A DNA stretch of 64,000 bases from Gordionus sp. m RMFG-2023 (GCF_954871325.1 NC_088775.1:13803561-13867560), one strand, 5' to 3'; counted from the first letter of the stretch, positions 11,731 to 23,348 are shown. Notes: a model not told the origin generated them from the letters alone. Numbers and translations: made by a program.

Positions 11731-11940
11731 TAGGATTGTTAAAAGGTCCAATTCGGGTCGATTTTAATAAATGACCTGATTAAGATTTTAGCCAAAATGA
11801 TATTATGTAAGCCTGGAGATATTACTCATAGATGGCTGAACTATTTGCCAAATCTCGAGGCTTGCTTAATAATATTTTAGTTAAAATCTTAATTGAGCCA
11901 TTTTTAAAAATCTACCCAAATATGGTCGTTTAGCAACCCC
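11731..11940. mobile_element. 210-bp hairpin MITE (GTTAAA family)
   Basis: The unit is almost entirely one inverted repeat. The left arm starts AGGATTGTTAAAAGGTCCAA and includes ATTAAGATTTTAGCCAAAAT; the right arm is its complement, ending TTTAGCAACCCC, and the two meet near the GTAAGCCTGGAGAT segment. The same family is found split at 12503-12586 plus 15541-15685, and as the copy at 51943-52157. The TSD is not convincing here. Confidence 0.7.
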
Positions 11941-12502
11941 ACATTTGCCTTTTGATAATGAATAAAAAAATTCCCATGCCATTTATTCATTTAATGGTTA
12001 ATTAAAAATTTCATAAATTGTATATATCTTTTTTAAAAAATAAAATTTTTGTTTTTTTTTCAATGAGCGAGTGAAAATTTCATAACTAATATATTTTTAA
12101 GAATTTATGAGCCCAAAATAATTTTGGTAGCCATTTTTCGAGGCAAAAAAATTTGAGGCCAGGCCCAAAGGCCAAATTTTTGGGGGATGCTGCCCATCCC
12201 CATCCGTTGTTATAGCCCCCTATTGTGGTATGATCAACCCACAAATCTGGAAACTAATTTATTTTTAAAAAAAACAATAAGGCCGGGCCGTCGTTTGCCT
12301 TACTCTTAGTTTTAAACCGTCTGCTAATTAGATTTAGGTAAAACGTTATTTATTTGTACCGACAAAAAAATATATAAATTATATAATTTATGTTATGTAA
12401 AAACTTTTTAAAAAAAACTAAAATAGTGTGAACTAGTTCAAAATCTATTTAAAATAGTTTAAACAGAAATAAGTTTTTAAAAATAAGACGCACCGAGGTA
12501 TG
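11941..12502. other. Non-coding stretch
   Basis: AT-rich with small GC-rich islands (GAGGCCAGGCCCAAAGG near 12155, GGCCGGGCCGTCG near 12280) typical of MITE ends. No gene is seen. Confidence 0.45.
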
Positions 12503-13029
12503 CAGGGTTGTTAAAAAGTCCGATTCGGGTGGATTTTTAAAAACGACCCCATTTCAATTTTAGCCAAAATATTATTATGTAAGACGAGGGTTACCAGGTC
12601 AAAATTTTCAAATTGCGGGAGAAATAAAAAATTTGCTGAAAAAGGCCTGGCCGGGATTTTGAGTTGACTTAATTATCCGCCTATTATTTTTTATAATTAG
12701 TTTATATAAATACAAATTCGGTAACTATTTTTCAAAATAAAATAACATCTTGATTTATTAAAATATATTAATTTATAAAAAAAAATAGAAACAAGATAAA
12801 ATTTTATAAACAAACAAACGATTTTAATTTTACAATGTAAAAAATATATTTTATGCGAATGTCCCGCAAAACATTCGCAATTTGAAATCTACCTTGTGTG
12901 TGTGTGTATAACATTATAGGGATAGGCGCTTAATTATCACGTATCACGTTTAAATATATAATAAAGTAATATTTTACTCATTTCAATGATAATTATTTTA
13001 TTTATTATTGTTCAATCACATTATTATAA

Positions 13030-13960
13030 TCAGTGCAGGAGAGTGTATCTACATATTGCAAAACAAAAATATTCTCCAAAAATAAGAAATAATACAGATG
13101 CAACTACGGTTGCAGCAATTGTAATCATTTATCTTGTAGTAAAACATTCACAGAGCTACTTATCATTACAATGTAGGTAGAATCTTTCCCCATAATATTT
13201 AACGACTCCAAGATAAATATAAACTTTACTTGTAGAACAAAAATGAGCAAGGATATCATCAATGTTTTAGAACCTGAATTCAGGAGGTCAATTCTTGACG
13301 ATTTGAAAGATGGGCATACATATGCAATTCTAACAGATGCATCTAATAAGGTAAATATTAAAATATTTCTTTTGATCCTTGACGTTTCAAGAAAACTATT
13401 AAATTTTTCCCCCTCAAATAGTGAAAAATCCAAAGACATAGCTAACCATATAATAGTAAATATAGCAGATTCGAAATTATCAATAAATTACATGTCAACT
13501 TTCTGATCTGATAATGCCTCAGTGAATTTGGAAAAAACCAGAGTGTATTTACAGAATTGAGTCAGCACAATGTTGGTTGCGATATGTTCCTAATACCCGC
13601 CATCTATAGAATTTTAAAATTTTATGAACCTTTAAATATTTCTTAAATAAAGATTATAAAAGCTGCCCTAACATTTTGAAAGTTTTTTTCAGTAATGAAT
13701 GGCTGAGGTATATTTAGGAATGATTTCACATGTAGGAAATCTACTACATACTGTTAATGTGCTGTTGCAATCAAAAGAATCTTAACAAAGATTCACAAAA
13801 TTATGCTGCAGATGTGTTAATCTTAAAAGTTAAAAATTGACAATAAATTTTATGGTGCCATTGCTAAAACTATATTAAAATGTACAAATATTTTAAAAAT
13901 ACCGATAGACATTGATGTCTTGTTTGAGGATATTGTGATGCTCTCTATTTTTGATTTACA
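13030..13960 (+). pseudogene. hAT transposase fragment, plus-strand copy
   Basis: Reading along the plus strand: AKQKYSPKIRNNTDATT, KHSQSY, then (13243-13506) DLKDGHTYAILTDASNKVN, KLLNFSPSNSEKSKDIAN and NYMSTF, followed after a stop by SDNASVN, an LGMISHVGNLLHTVNV helix and NFMVP. TDASN and SDNASVNF are landmark blocks of this hAT branch, and the order is canonical. It is broken by stops and frameshifts, lacks the C-terminal domain and ends abruptly at the palindrome centre (KYR/DIDVLFEDIV). Confidence 0.75.
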
Positions 13961-14089
13961 ATGTATTAAATATATTATTTTATGCGAATGTATATATAAA
14001 AAAATATGGAAAATGAAATATAATGTTAATTATATATTAATTGAGATTTAAATAATGGAACTAAACGATTACCGTCGTTAATGAGATAT

Positions 14090-15307
14090 TTATAAAATTC
14101 CTGTCATGACATATTATAAATTTGTTTAACCATTAGCTCGGCCTCTAATGTTGTTAAAGTAATCCTTTTTCCAGGTAGTCCTCATCAGGCTAAAAATGCT
14201 CGGATGAGGCATTAGAATGAGGTAAAGAAGACATACTCGCAATTTTTTTCCAAGCATGGGGATTTATTGTTATAATTCTACCCGTTTCTCCTCTGCTTTT
14301 AGACAATCTAATTTTAAGTATTCTGGCGAATCATAAAAAATAGAGAGAATTACAATCTCCTTAAACAAGACATCAATGTCTTTTGGTATTTTGAATATAT
14401 TTATTAAATTACAAAAACCATCAATTGATGGTTTCTGTTCCAAGGTCATAATATTTATACATTTGTAAATAGAGTTATTAAAATCAAATTTTGATCGTAA
14501 ATATTCTAAATTGTCTTAATAAAAATATCTGCTTCATTTAAAAATGTATTAATTAGAGTATTATTTGAACATTTAAAATTTTTAGCAATAGCGCCATAAA
14601 ATTTATTATCAATTTTTAACTGTAGAGATGAACAGAGCTGTAGCATGATTTTGTGAATCTTTATTAATAAAGAATATTCTGATTGCAACTGAATATTAAC
14701 TGCATGAAGTAGATTTTCTACATGTGAAACTAATCCCAAATATGCTTCTGCCGTTTCATACTTGAAAAAATTTTTCAAAATTTTAGGACAGCTTTTAAAA
14801 TCCTTATTTAAAAAGTACTTTTTTAAGGGTTTGTAAAATTTTAAAATTCTATCGATGGCAGGTATTAACGATAAGCACCTACAACTCACACCATTCCATG
14901 TCAGACCACTCCATCAACTCTTTTAATTCATTAACTCTTTTAGTTGATGAATTAAATTCGTTAAAACATCTCATCATAATTATTTCGACATCCACAGATA
15001 GTACATTCATTGCCTTCTTGCAAGAATCATGTAGTATATGGCATATACAGTCAATTGGTATTAATTCATTATTGTGCTGCCTCAATTCGGTAAATACACT
15101 TTGGTTTTTGCCAAAATTTACAGAGACATTATCAGCACAGAAAGCTGACAAAGATTCGACCCACATTGTGATGAAATAGCTCTGTGAATGTTGAATTACA
15201 TGATAAATGTATACGATTTCCGCAACTGTAGTTGCATCTGTATTATTTATTATTTTTGGAGAATATTTTTGTATTGCAATCGATGTTGATATACTCCCCT
15301 GTACTGA
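14090..15307 (-). pseudogene. hAT transposase fragment, minus-strand copy
   Basis: The minus strand carries YSPKIINNTDATTVAEIV and HSQSYF, directly joined to ESLSAFCADNVSVNFGKN (15166-14879) with IDCICHILHDSCKKAMN, STKRVNELKELMEW, and in the next frame SLIPAIDRILKFYKPLKKYF, YLGLVSHVENLLHAVNI and NKFYGAIAKN. After stops come YDSPEYLKLDCLKAEEKR and, near 14250-14150, a SSLPHSNASSE-like and KRITLTTLEAELM segment, the start of the dimerisation domain. Compared with the plus copy it lacks about 300 bp containing the TDASN block but keeps more of the C-terminus. Non-functional. Confidence 0.75.
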
Positions 15308-15685
15308 TGAATGAAATGATATTGATTTATTATTGGATAAAAATAAAACAGGATAGAAAGAAATTTACAAACTGGACATGTTTTTCGAATAAATATCTAA
15401 AATATATTTTAAAAATAATCAATTTCTCTCTCAAAATTATTATTTATATATTAAAAACGTTAAAAGCTTTTTAAAAAATTGCGCGAAATTAAAAAATTGC
15501 GGGAGTCTCCCGCTGATGGGAGGGAGACATGGCAACCCTGTGTAAGACTCAAGATGTAGCAAATAGAGGTACAAACTTTTCTGACATCTATGAGCAAAAT
15601 CTCCAGGCTTACAAAATATTATTTTGGCTAAAATCTTAATCGGGTCGATTTTTAGAGCTTTTTAAAAATCCCCTAGACACGGCCT

Positions 15686-15849
15686 AATATTTTATTTTAT
15701 AAACAAAATAAAATTAGACTGATACCATCTAACTAAAGTTGCAACTATCAACAATATAATAATAAAATAGTTTATTTGAACAAAATATATCATAAAAAGT
15801 TTATATAATTTATTTTTTTAAAAATAGTATAACAATTTTATTTATAATA
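15686..15849. other. Short AT-rich spacer
   Basis: Non-coding spacer between the split MITE and the downstream end of the MGA-like gene. It probably contains the 3' end of that transcript, with AATAAA-like sequence on the minus strand. Confidence 0.35.
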
Positions 15850-17355
15850 TCAAATCAAACACCTTCTGAAAAAGAGTTTGTGTAAATGAGCTTTCACGTA
15901 TTCGAAAAATTTATATAAAGTCGATGTGGCATATAATTTAGAGTTTTTAGATAATAAATAATAATACCATATTTTGATTAGAATTTGTTGGTTTATAATG
16001 ACTTTACACATGTTTTCCGATATTTTATCCATATCAATAATTATCACATTTTCCAAGTTCGTTCGTGAAAAAGGTTGACGAGCTTTATATAAGTAACATT
16101 TTTTGCGAGGTTCCGGTATGGCAACAACATTTTTATCGAATGATCCCGCACCCGCGTCAATGAAAGAAGAATGAGATTTGATTTTTTTGAACTGGTATAT
16201 CATCTCGCCATAAAATAGTGGGGGTTTACGTAATCTTTTAGAGGGTAAAACGTGAGAATTGTTGTTATTATTGTTGTCATATATCGCCCGTAAACATTTG
16301 TTGCCACACACGCAACCAAATAAGCAGTACGCTTTATTGCAATGTTTAATTTTTGGCCTTCCAACCAACAAGCTTCGACAAACGCAACCGAGTTGACATG
16401 ATTCTTCGGAACAAATTGGTCCCCATTTATTCGTATTACGGTTGATTTTGATGAATGAAGGATTGACACATTTCCCAGAAATTACACATTTTTCCATGTG
16501 GCAAGGATATTGCATATACTTGAATATCGAATCGTCTGATTTGGCGCACACAATCTCCTTTTTACTACCTACGTTAATTTTCATATTTTCCCTTTTTGAA
16601 TTTGAAGCAAAACTTTTATCAATATCGACTACTTTCGCTTTTTTATATATCTTTTTCGTGATCATTTTATTAATTAAATCATGCTTTGGGGGAACTTTCA
16701 AATTAGGATTTTTAATTTTGAGCATTGGTTTACACTTGAGGAAAATATTCTTCTCCGATTTTTTCAATATCAATTTTAGCAATGGATTTTTTTTTCGTAA
16801 AGTGTTTGGTGATTGATTGGAACATTTCAAAGCGTTTAATTTTGTATTATTGCTTAAATTCAATGCTGACAGAACATTGTCAATTTTTTGGTTATCTAAA
16901 ATTGGGCAATCAAAAATATTCAAAGATCGATTGAGAGATATAATCGGAATGTTAATAATTTTCTTGATTTGGGCCTGACATATTTCTTTATCATTTTTTA
17001 TAATTTCACATTTTGGAGCAGTTATTAAAGAGCTTATTTCTTTGAGAAACCAATTTTTATGTATTGATTTTTTGTAAGAACACTTGATGTACAGTCGATT
17101 TGAACGTCTAATATTCCCCAAATTACATTCATCATTCATTAAAGATAACCTATTCAAGTGATGTGACAAATGTGATATTAAACATTTTATTTTCCTTTTT
17201 TCAAACCATTTTTCTGATTTTAAATGAAAATTTTCATAGCTTAACTTTTTGGCAATTTTAGATATCAAAGAATTTGATGTAAAATTTGATTTGTTGAAAT
17301 TTGACTTTATTTTATATTGATCCAACTTAGATATATGCTCACTATCATTCCATTT
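15850..17355 (-). CDS. Protein with MGA-type Cys-rich motif, large 3' exon
   Basis: One open exon of about 500 codons, with no in-frame ATG near its start. An acceptor-like TTAAATTGTAG precedes 17355, and the frame continues upstream of the first long segment as KWNDSEHISKLDQ, so this is most likely an internal or last exon with the 5' part unresolved. The N-terminal two thirds is basic and low-complexity (poly-Lys/Asn/Ser). A compact Cys block lies about two thirds along: MEKCVISGKCVNPSFIK, KWGPICSEESCQLGCVC, then KHCNKAYCLFGCVCGNKC. The C-x3-C-x-LGC-x-C ... HC-x4-C-x-FGC-x-C pattern matches the Cys-rich segment known from MGA (MAX gene-associated) proteins, so a nuclear transcription or chromatin role is inferred. 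An Asn run (NNNNNN) follows. The C-terminus (RQPFSRTNLENVIIIDMD) is unmatched. A donor-like AGAAG|GTGTTT just before the stop leaves a further exon possible. Confidence 0.6.
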   Translation of the reverse strand, partial: KWNDSEHISKLDQYKIKSNFNKSNFTSNSLISKIAKKLSYENFHLKSEKWFEKRKIKCLISHLSHHLNRLSLMNDECNLGNIRRSNRLYIKCSYKKSIHKNWFLKEISSLITAPKCEIIKNDKEICQAQIKKIINIPIISLNRSLNIFDCPILDNQKIDNVLSALNLSNNTKLNALKCSNQSPNTLRKKNPLLKLILKKSEKNIFLKCKPMLKIKNPNLKVPPKHDLINKMITKKIYKKAKVVDIDKSFASNSKRENMKINVGSKKEIVCAKSDDSIFKYMQYPCHMEKCVISGKCVNPSFIKINRNTNKWGPICSEESCQLGCVCRSLLVGRPKIKHCNKAYCLFGCVCGNKCLRAIYDNNNNNNSHVLPSKRLRKPPLFYGEMIYQFKKIKSHSSFIDAGAGSFDKNVVAIPEPRKKCYLYKARQPFSRTNLENVIIIDMDKISENMCKVIINQQILIKIWYYYLLSKNSKLYATSTLYKFFEYVKAHLHKLFFRRCLI

Positions 17356-20207
17356 CTACAATTTAAATTATATAAAAATTGTTACAAAATAATTATACCT
17401 GAACATTTGATTTGATATCTATTGAAATTATTTTAAATTAATGTTATATATGTATAAAATATTATTATTGATACCATTTGTGAGTAAGATATTGTCTAAA
17501 AATTTTGAGTTAATGCTTTGAAATTGTTGCATTCTGTCAATTCAATCTATATTGTAAATGATTAAATATTAGTTTAATATAAAAATTGTGTATTATAAAA
17601 GCTTTTTATCTGATAAATTTAAAGTATCATAACTAATTGATAAAAAGCTAAAATATTCTAAATATTTGAAAGCTAGCTTAAAACAATATATTTTTTTAAA
17701 ATTAAAATTACTTATCGTGAATGATTGAATTGAGAATAATTTATTTGCAATTTAGCATAAGTTGTAATATTTATAATAATTTGGAACTTCGATGTACTAA
17801 TTAATTTAGGTAAGGTAACTTATAAAATATTGCAAATATATAATTTTGATTATTATAATGTTGGCTATGGCTAAACTCGATATAAAAGTGAATTTATTTA
17901 TTAAAAAGTATGGTAATGTAAAATTTAAAAAATTAAAAAAATTTGTTTTAATTAATTTATGTTTAAATAAAAGTGTAAGATAAATTAAATTCACTTTTTT
18001 TATAAGTGTAAAATTTGATTTTATTACCAATATCATAATAATCGATATCGTATAAGATTATGATAAATGTATAAATAATATCAATTCTTTAAAATTAATC
18101 TTTATAATATTAAATTTTTATTTACAGTTATATTTAAAAAAAGATAATATTATAATATTAGCTTAACAATTTGAGAATTCAAATATAAGATTATCTTTTT
18201 TCAAATTAAATCAGTATATTGCTGTAAAATTTTATTTATGATATATAATTATATTAAAATTTATATGATGTATTTATATTAAATATAATAATTTAAATTT
18301 AAATTAGTATTTTACCTTTCAAATACACTTTTAAAAATAGTTTTAAAAACAAGATATAAAAACAAAGATCACACAAATATAGCATAGGTATAGATTTGAA
18401 AATAACTAATTATGCATAAATAATAAATTTATAAGAATATCAAAAGCTATTTATTTTTTGCCAAAATTATTAATATTAGTTTTATTTTAGTTAAATTAGT
18501 AGATAAAATAATCTATGGTTAAATTATTTTCCATTTTAATCATTATAGAACTGACAATGTAAAAATACAATTTCTAAAAAAATTTAAATATATTTTTAAT
18601 AAGGAATGAGGTTTCACGGATACTTAAAATAAATTTATAATTAAATATCATTATTAATTCGTTATAATCGCAGTTCAAAATATTATATACTATAACAAGG
18701 CACATAAAATATATATAGTGGTTTGATACATTAGCCAAATAAATATAAATGTATAAAATTTATTGAATATGCCATAGGGCTCTTAACAATGAGGGGTACA
18801 ATGGTAGCAGTTGTGTAATTAGGGTGAAAGGGAAGGGGGGGATCTTGCTTCTTTGTTTTATTTTCTTTGTTATATTACATTTAACTTTGCTACAAAATAT
18901 TTTGACGATATTTTAAAATAATCTTTTTTCCCAAAAAATTATAAAATTTGTAATTTGAATAAATAATAATTTACTACTTTAAATAGTTTTTAATACAATA
19001 ATAAAATTAATTACTTCATAAAAAAATATATTATTTTTTTTATACAATTAGGTATTCGATTATTTTAGGTGTCATAAAATTCGTTCTATATTTGATTTAA
19101 TAATTGCATTTATTATTATTTGTTGATATAGAAAAACTTTCCATATTTTTATTGTGAAAATCTATAATTCTTTGATAATTAATTAGATAAGCGTAGCAAG
19201 GGGGGAATGTGGTAATTTCCTTCAATCTGTCTCTTTTCGTAAATATACTTTTAAGCTACAATGATTCCCCCCCCCCCTTACAGAAAAAATAAATACAATA
19301 TATCACTATAAACAATAATTTTTATAAACAATTATTATATAAGTGCCTACAAAATTAAACTTTTAGTTTTGCTTTTTTTCACTAAATAATGTATTTTAAA
19401 TGGGATCGTGCAAATTGGTAAACGTTTTTTAGCTCTTTCTTTAAATTTAACCCGAACCGACATAAAGGTCTGCAATAAGATTTATGGGCAAACCCCACAA
19501 CTAATTGTGTTTACTTTCTCTTTTAGAAAATCTTGACTACATCAATGACTAACTACCATTTGATAACCATTAAGATATTACTTACTATATTGTTCCAATC
19601 AAATAACTTTGGTCTTTTAAATTGTGTACCATTTTATATCAACACATGTAGATTGATGGAATCAAAGTCCAGCTTAATAAATATTATTTTTAACATTTTA
19701 TGTATAGTGCCGCCATCTTCTAACCGTTATGGAATGTTTCCACTTATGCAACCACGAGTCATCCGAACCGAAGATTTTTATGTTCATTGAAGATAATCAG
19801 GGTGGAAAACTCATGATTGGGTTCGAATAATCGTACTCCCAACATTACCCAAATTAACTTTAAACTTTTTTAAAAAATACTAGAGTTTGAAATACTCATC
19901 AAAATAAAAAACCTTTAAATATTTTTGATCTCTTAAGATTTTTTTAAATAAAGAGTTTTTAAATGAAAATTTTTTTAAATAAGGATTTTTTTAAATGAAC
20001 ATTTTTTGAAAATGTTTAAGTAAGATTTTTAATTAAAATTTAAAATTTTTTTTAATTCTCTTAAAAAATATCTTCAATTTTATGATTAATAATATTTTGT
20101 TCAAAATTTTAGGAGTAAAAATTCTTTTTTTTAAACTCTATAAAATACCATTTGAATATTTTCAAAGAAATTAAAGAGTCTATCAAATCTGGATTCTTAG
20201 TAAATTT
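17356..20207. other. Long non-coding stretch
   Basis: AT-rich. The part next to the MGA-like exon probably contains its intron (donor-like TTCAG|GTATAATT on the minus strand near 17400). G and C runs lie at 18827-18842 (GGGAAGGGGGGG) and 19265-19278, with AGCGTAGCAAGGGGGG near 19192, like the ends of CAGTGGCGTAGC-type hAT elements, but no pair of ends with a TSD was found. A minus-strand stretch 19790-19600 reads RMTRGCISGNIP, LEDGGTIHKMLKIIF and LDFDSINLHVLI before a stop. It looks protein-like but is unrecognised. Confidence 0.4.
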
Positions 20208-20420
20208 TTTTGGCCTAATGGGTAAGATGTAGGCTTGGAAACACGAGCATGAACAAGGACGCGGGGTCAATCCTGGTAAGAACCATAAAAACTTTCAAGT
20301 TTTTCTTCGATGACTGATGTGTAAAGACATATGGTATGATGAATTTCGGAGCTTAGAGATGACACCCCGGTCACCGACAGGCCTGGACAGCCGGGTGCTA
20401 AGGATACCTGTCCAACTAAA
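20208..20420 (+). mobile_element. tRNA-like SINE candidate
   Basis: GGCCTAATGGGTAAGATGTA resembles the 5' part of a tRNA with an A-box-like TGGGTAAGATG. About 50 bp later GGGTCAATCC resembles a B box (GGTTCRANTCC). The downstream part is unusually GC-rich (GATGACACCCCGGTCACCG, GGCCTGGACAGCCGGGTGC) for this genome. No second copy and no A-tail or TSD were identified, so the call rests on the split promoter alone. Confidence 0.35.
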
Positions 20421-22647
20421 CAAAATGAAGGACACAAATAAAAAATTATTTATAGCATTTTTTTAATTTTGAAATATCATGTTAGCTAAGTTTGCCGTTA
20501 ACTTTTAAAATACACCTGTTAAATATTGACCATAAAAATATACTCAGAAGAGAGCATTTCGTCTCCTCTTTATGCGAATGCTTTCCTAAATAAACTACAC
20601 AAATATATTATCCAGCCAAAACCGGATAGCAACAGGTTGACCACTCAGCCCTATGATATTTTACAAATACGATAAATTAAAGACTCAATTAAGAACACCT
20701 GTGATCTTACTAAGAACATGTGTACCTCGATGAGTAGTAGGCCCTTACACAGAGATAATTAAAATTACAAAGGTCACAAATCAACTTACTTTTATGACAG
20801 GTTTTTCGTTCTAGCAAATATATTCATCTATTTATAATAATATGGCTCCAGATCATTTTTTTAAATCAGCGACGAAAAAGCCACACTGATTTCAGGAATA
20901 AATTTATAGAAAAATTTAATCCTATGACGAAAATTCTAAAATTTAAACCTTCTCATCAGACTCTATTTAAAATAATTTTTTTATTCCTTAAATTCTATAT
21001 TCGTTACGATCATTTCCGATTCTTATGTATTTATCACGAATTAATCAATATTTGATTAGATTTTCTGGAGGCTTTGCAGTAAATTAGGCTGGGCGACCAT
21101 AAGTATCTTATTGATTTCACGGAGGGAAAGATCTTGTTTTAGCAAAATATATAAACGAATTGACCTGGCTTTTGATTTCAGTACTTGCCTGCTTCCACCA
21201 AAACACAAATATGGTTTATATTCGATATTTTGATTCTAACTTAATACAAAAATAGCAAATTAATCGATTCTAAAATTTCGAATTGAATACCAATAATGAA
21301 CGATTTTTCGACGAATTGTTAATCCAATTTTTCGTATATATTTAGATATTCAAATTATTTAATCTTTCTAATTATTATTCAAATATTTTTTTAAATAGCT
21401 ACGATAAAATATTTTATTATTTTTGGAACTTGCAACATCATCTTTTATATATTGTAATTCTTGTTTAAAATGGCCTAAAACCAAATCAAAAAAATATTTA
21501 TAAATTCTAAGTTTTGTATTATTAAAAATGGATAAAATAAATCGTTAAAATTTTTTATTTAGCTACCGAAATTAAGGTTCCTGCATATTCAGAGGAAACA
21601 AGAATTAAGCCTGACATGAATTCGCTAAGGTAATAAAAGTTGCACAAGGCGCGATTTCAAGTTTGGGCAAATGCGCCAAAAAATTTTATAGCTATTTCAG
21701 GCCGGTACATAATATATAATTATAAAAGATGAAATGTTTCTACATATATAAATAACGATTTGAATATCTCATTACTCATATTTCTATGCCCTTTACCAAG
21801 TCGAAATTTGTTAATGTTTCATTTGAGATAGAACTTTTAAAGGGCAAATTTTAGCACCCACTATAATTTGCGATCTCAAATATAGGCTTAATAATGTGAA
21901 CATTATTCCCTAATTCTTATTTATATAATTATTAATTGAAATATTAAGTTTTTAATAACTTAAATATGAACTAAGAATACATAAATTTTAAAACCCGAAT
22001 ATATATTTTTTATATGAGTATTGGCAGTGTGAGAGAATTTTTTTGTAAAATAGGCGTAAGCTTTGAAAAAAATGTTTTTCTATTGATAAATCATATTCAT
22101 CTGATTCTGGGCATCACGTGGTTTCTGATATCACTTTATGATATAGGCGGGGTATATCAAATTTTGCTACAAACAACCGGTTTGTTAAAAATAAGACATA
22201 AATGGAATTTCATTGATTACTGGTTTAGTAAAGTTACCAATAAATAGTTGTTATTATAATTAAACTCTGGCTTGGTTTGGTTCTGGATTAATGGTTAAGA
22301 TAAGATATGCCTTTTATTTTATTTATAAAAATGAATTTACAAGAAATTTGTTTCTGAATTAATACTATTGCTAAGCTTCAACTAGAATACTCCACAAAAT
22401 TATTGGCAATTACTTATTTAAAATATTATTAACAAAAAAAGTTTGATTTATAATTATCTTAAAAATTCCAAAAAATAAAATAAGAAATTAACATAAGGTA
22501 AAATTTTATTAAAATATATCCTTATTTTGAGTTTTCCATTTTCCCTATATTCATATTCAATCAGCTATCGAGGATCGAAGATATAAATATTTAGAGACTA
22601 TTAATCAAGAAATTTTAAATGAAATGAATAATTAAAAGCTCAGCAAC
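20421..22647. other. Non-coding stretch
   Basis: No supportable gene. A 77-codon plus-strand frame at 22014-22247 is hydrophobic and AT-driven with no family match. Otherwise AT-rich sequence without visible repeat ends. Confidence 0.45.
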
Positions 22648-22655
22648 GCTATATG

Positions 22656-23328
22656 TAGAGGTATGCAAAGTAATTTTTTCGCAACTTGAGCCCAACCCGA
22701 GTCCGAATTTAAAAAAATTTGTCCGAGCCCGACCCGAGGCGAATTTAAATTTTTAACCCGACCCGAACCCTAACTAAATTTTTTTAAATTTTAGTGTGAA
22801 TATTATAATATCCAAAACAATTAAAAATTATGGGTATTCCCTTAAATATAAATATTTATATCAAGTTGCATTTAATTGGAAGCAATATATTTTATTCAGT
22901 TTAAATATTAAAAAAGTTGAAATACAAACGAATTTAAAATTATTGTGATTATATAAAAATAATGCACAGATATAATGAACGTATTAAAGATATATCAGTA
23001 TCATATCATTATTAATAGTATCACATAGTGAGTAATTGTTATATATAAATAATGAGGAGTCGAGTGTGTCAGACAACCAAGTCCTTCTGTCTTCAACGGT
23101 CCTACCAGCCGCTGAAAGTACTCTTTCATTGCTAGCAGAGGAAGCAGGGATAGCCATAAATTTAAGAACTAAAACACTTAAATTGAGAAATGTACTCTAA
23201 AAGTCTTCCGAGTCGAACTTCGGGCCGAAAACCTCTAACAATCCGACTTGAACCCGAGCCCAAAATTAAAAAGTCTTGACCTAAACCTGAGCTCGGGTCT
23301 AGCTACGGACTACCTGTGCAGACCTCTA
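22656..23328. mobile_element. Internally deleted hAT element, GC-rich ends
   Basis: Ends TAGAGGTATGCAAAG and TGCAGACCTCTA, with TSDs GCTATATG (22648-22655) and GCTATATT (23329-23336), 7/8. Subterminal regions are rich in GAGCCCGACCCGAG and ACCCGACCCGAACC-type repeats. Unlike the shorter MITEs it retains a piece of transposase (next entry). This supports the view that the GC-ended MITEs here derive from hAT transposons. Confidence 0.85.
23050..23170 (-). pseudogene. hAT C-terminal dimerisation motif
   Basis: The minus strand reads LKFMAIPASSASNERVLSAA followed by GRTVEDRRTWLSDTLDSSL. This closely matches the hATC signature (IPASSA.SER.FS.AG......R..L....V..L.FL). It is the only coding part left in the 673-bp element. 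Confidence 0.85.
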
Positions 23329-23348
23329 GCTATATTAAAAAGGATTTA

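Larger units (their letters stand above)
12587..15540. mobile_element. hAT element with internal inverted duplication
   Basis: A perfect TSD TGTAAGAC flanks it (12579-12586 and 15541-15548). TIRs start GAGGGTTACCAGG (left) and CAGGGTTGCCATG (complement of the right end), followed by ATTGCGGGAG on both sides. Inside, the plus-strand arm 13030-13960 and minus-strand arm 14332-15307 are diverged copies of the same transposase segment, converging on a 370-bp centre. The element therefore behaves as a 2 x ~0.95 kb imperfect palindrome. Confidence 0.85.
12503..15685. mobile_element. Hairpin MITE (GTTAAA family) split by a hAT insertion
   Basis: The left half (12503-12586) begins CAGGGTTGTTAAAAAGTCCG and includes CAATTTTAGCCAAAAT. 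The right half (15541-about 15685) is its inverted partner with CCAGGCTTACAAAATATT, TTTTGGCTAAAATCTTAAT and CGGGTCGATTTTTAG. Joined at the duplicated TGTAAGAC the two halves make one hairpin like 11731-11940. The outer right boundary is uncertain by a few bases. Confidence 0.7.

Noticed and set aside
16442-16816. A 124-codon hydrophobic plus-strand frame
   Set aside because: Antisense to the MGA-like exon; its hydrophobicity comes from antisense lysine and asparagine codons.
22014-22247. 77-codon frame with possible membrane helices
   Set aside because: No family resemblance, AT-driven hydrophobic composition and no supporting context.
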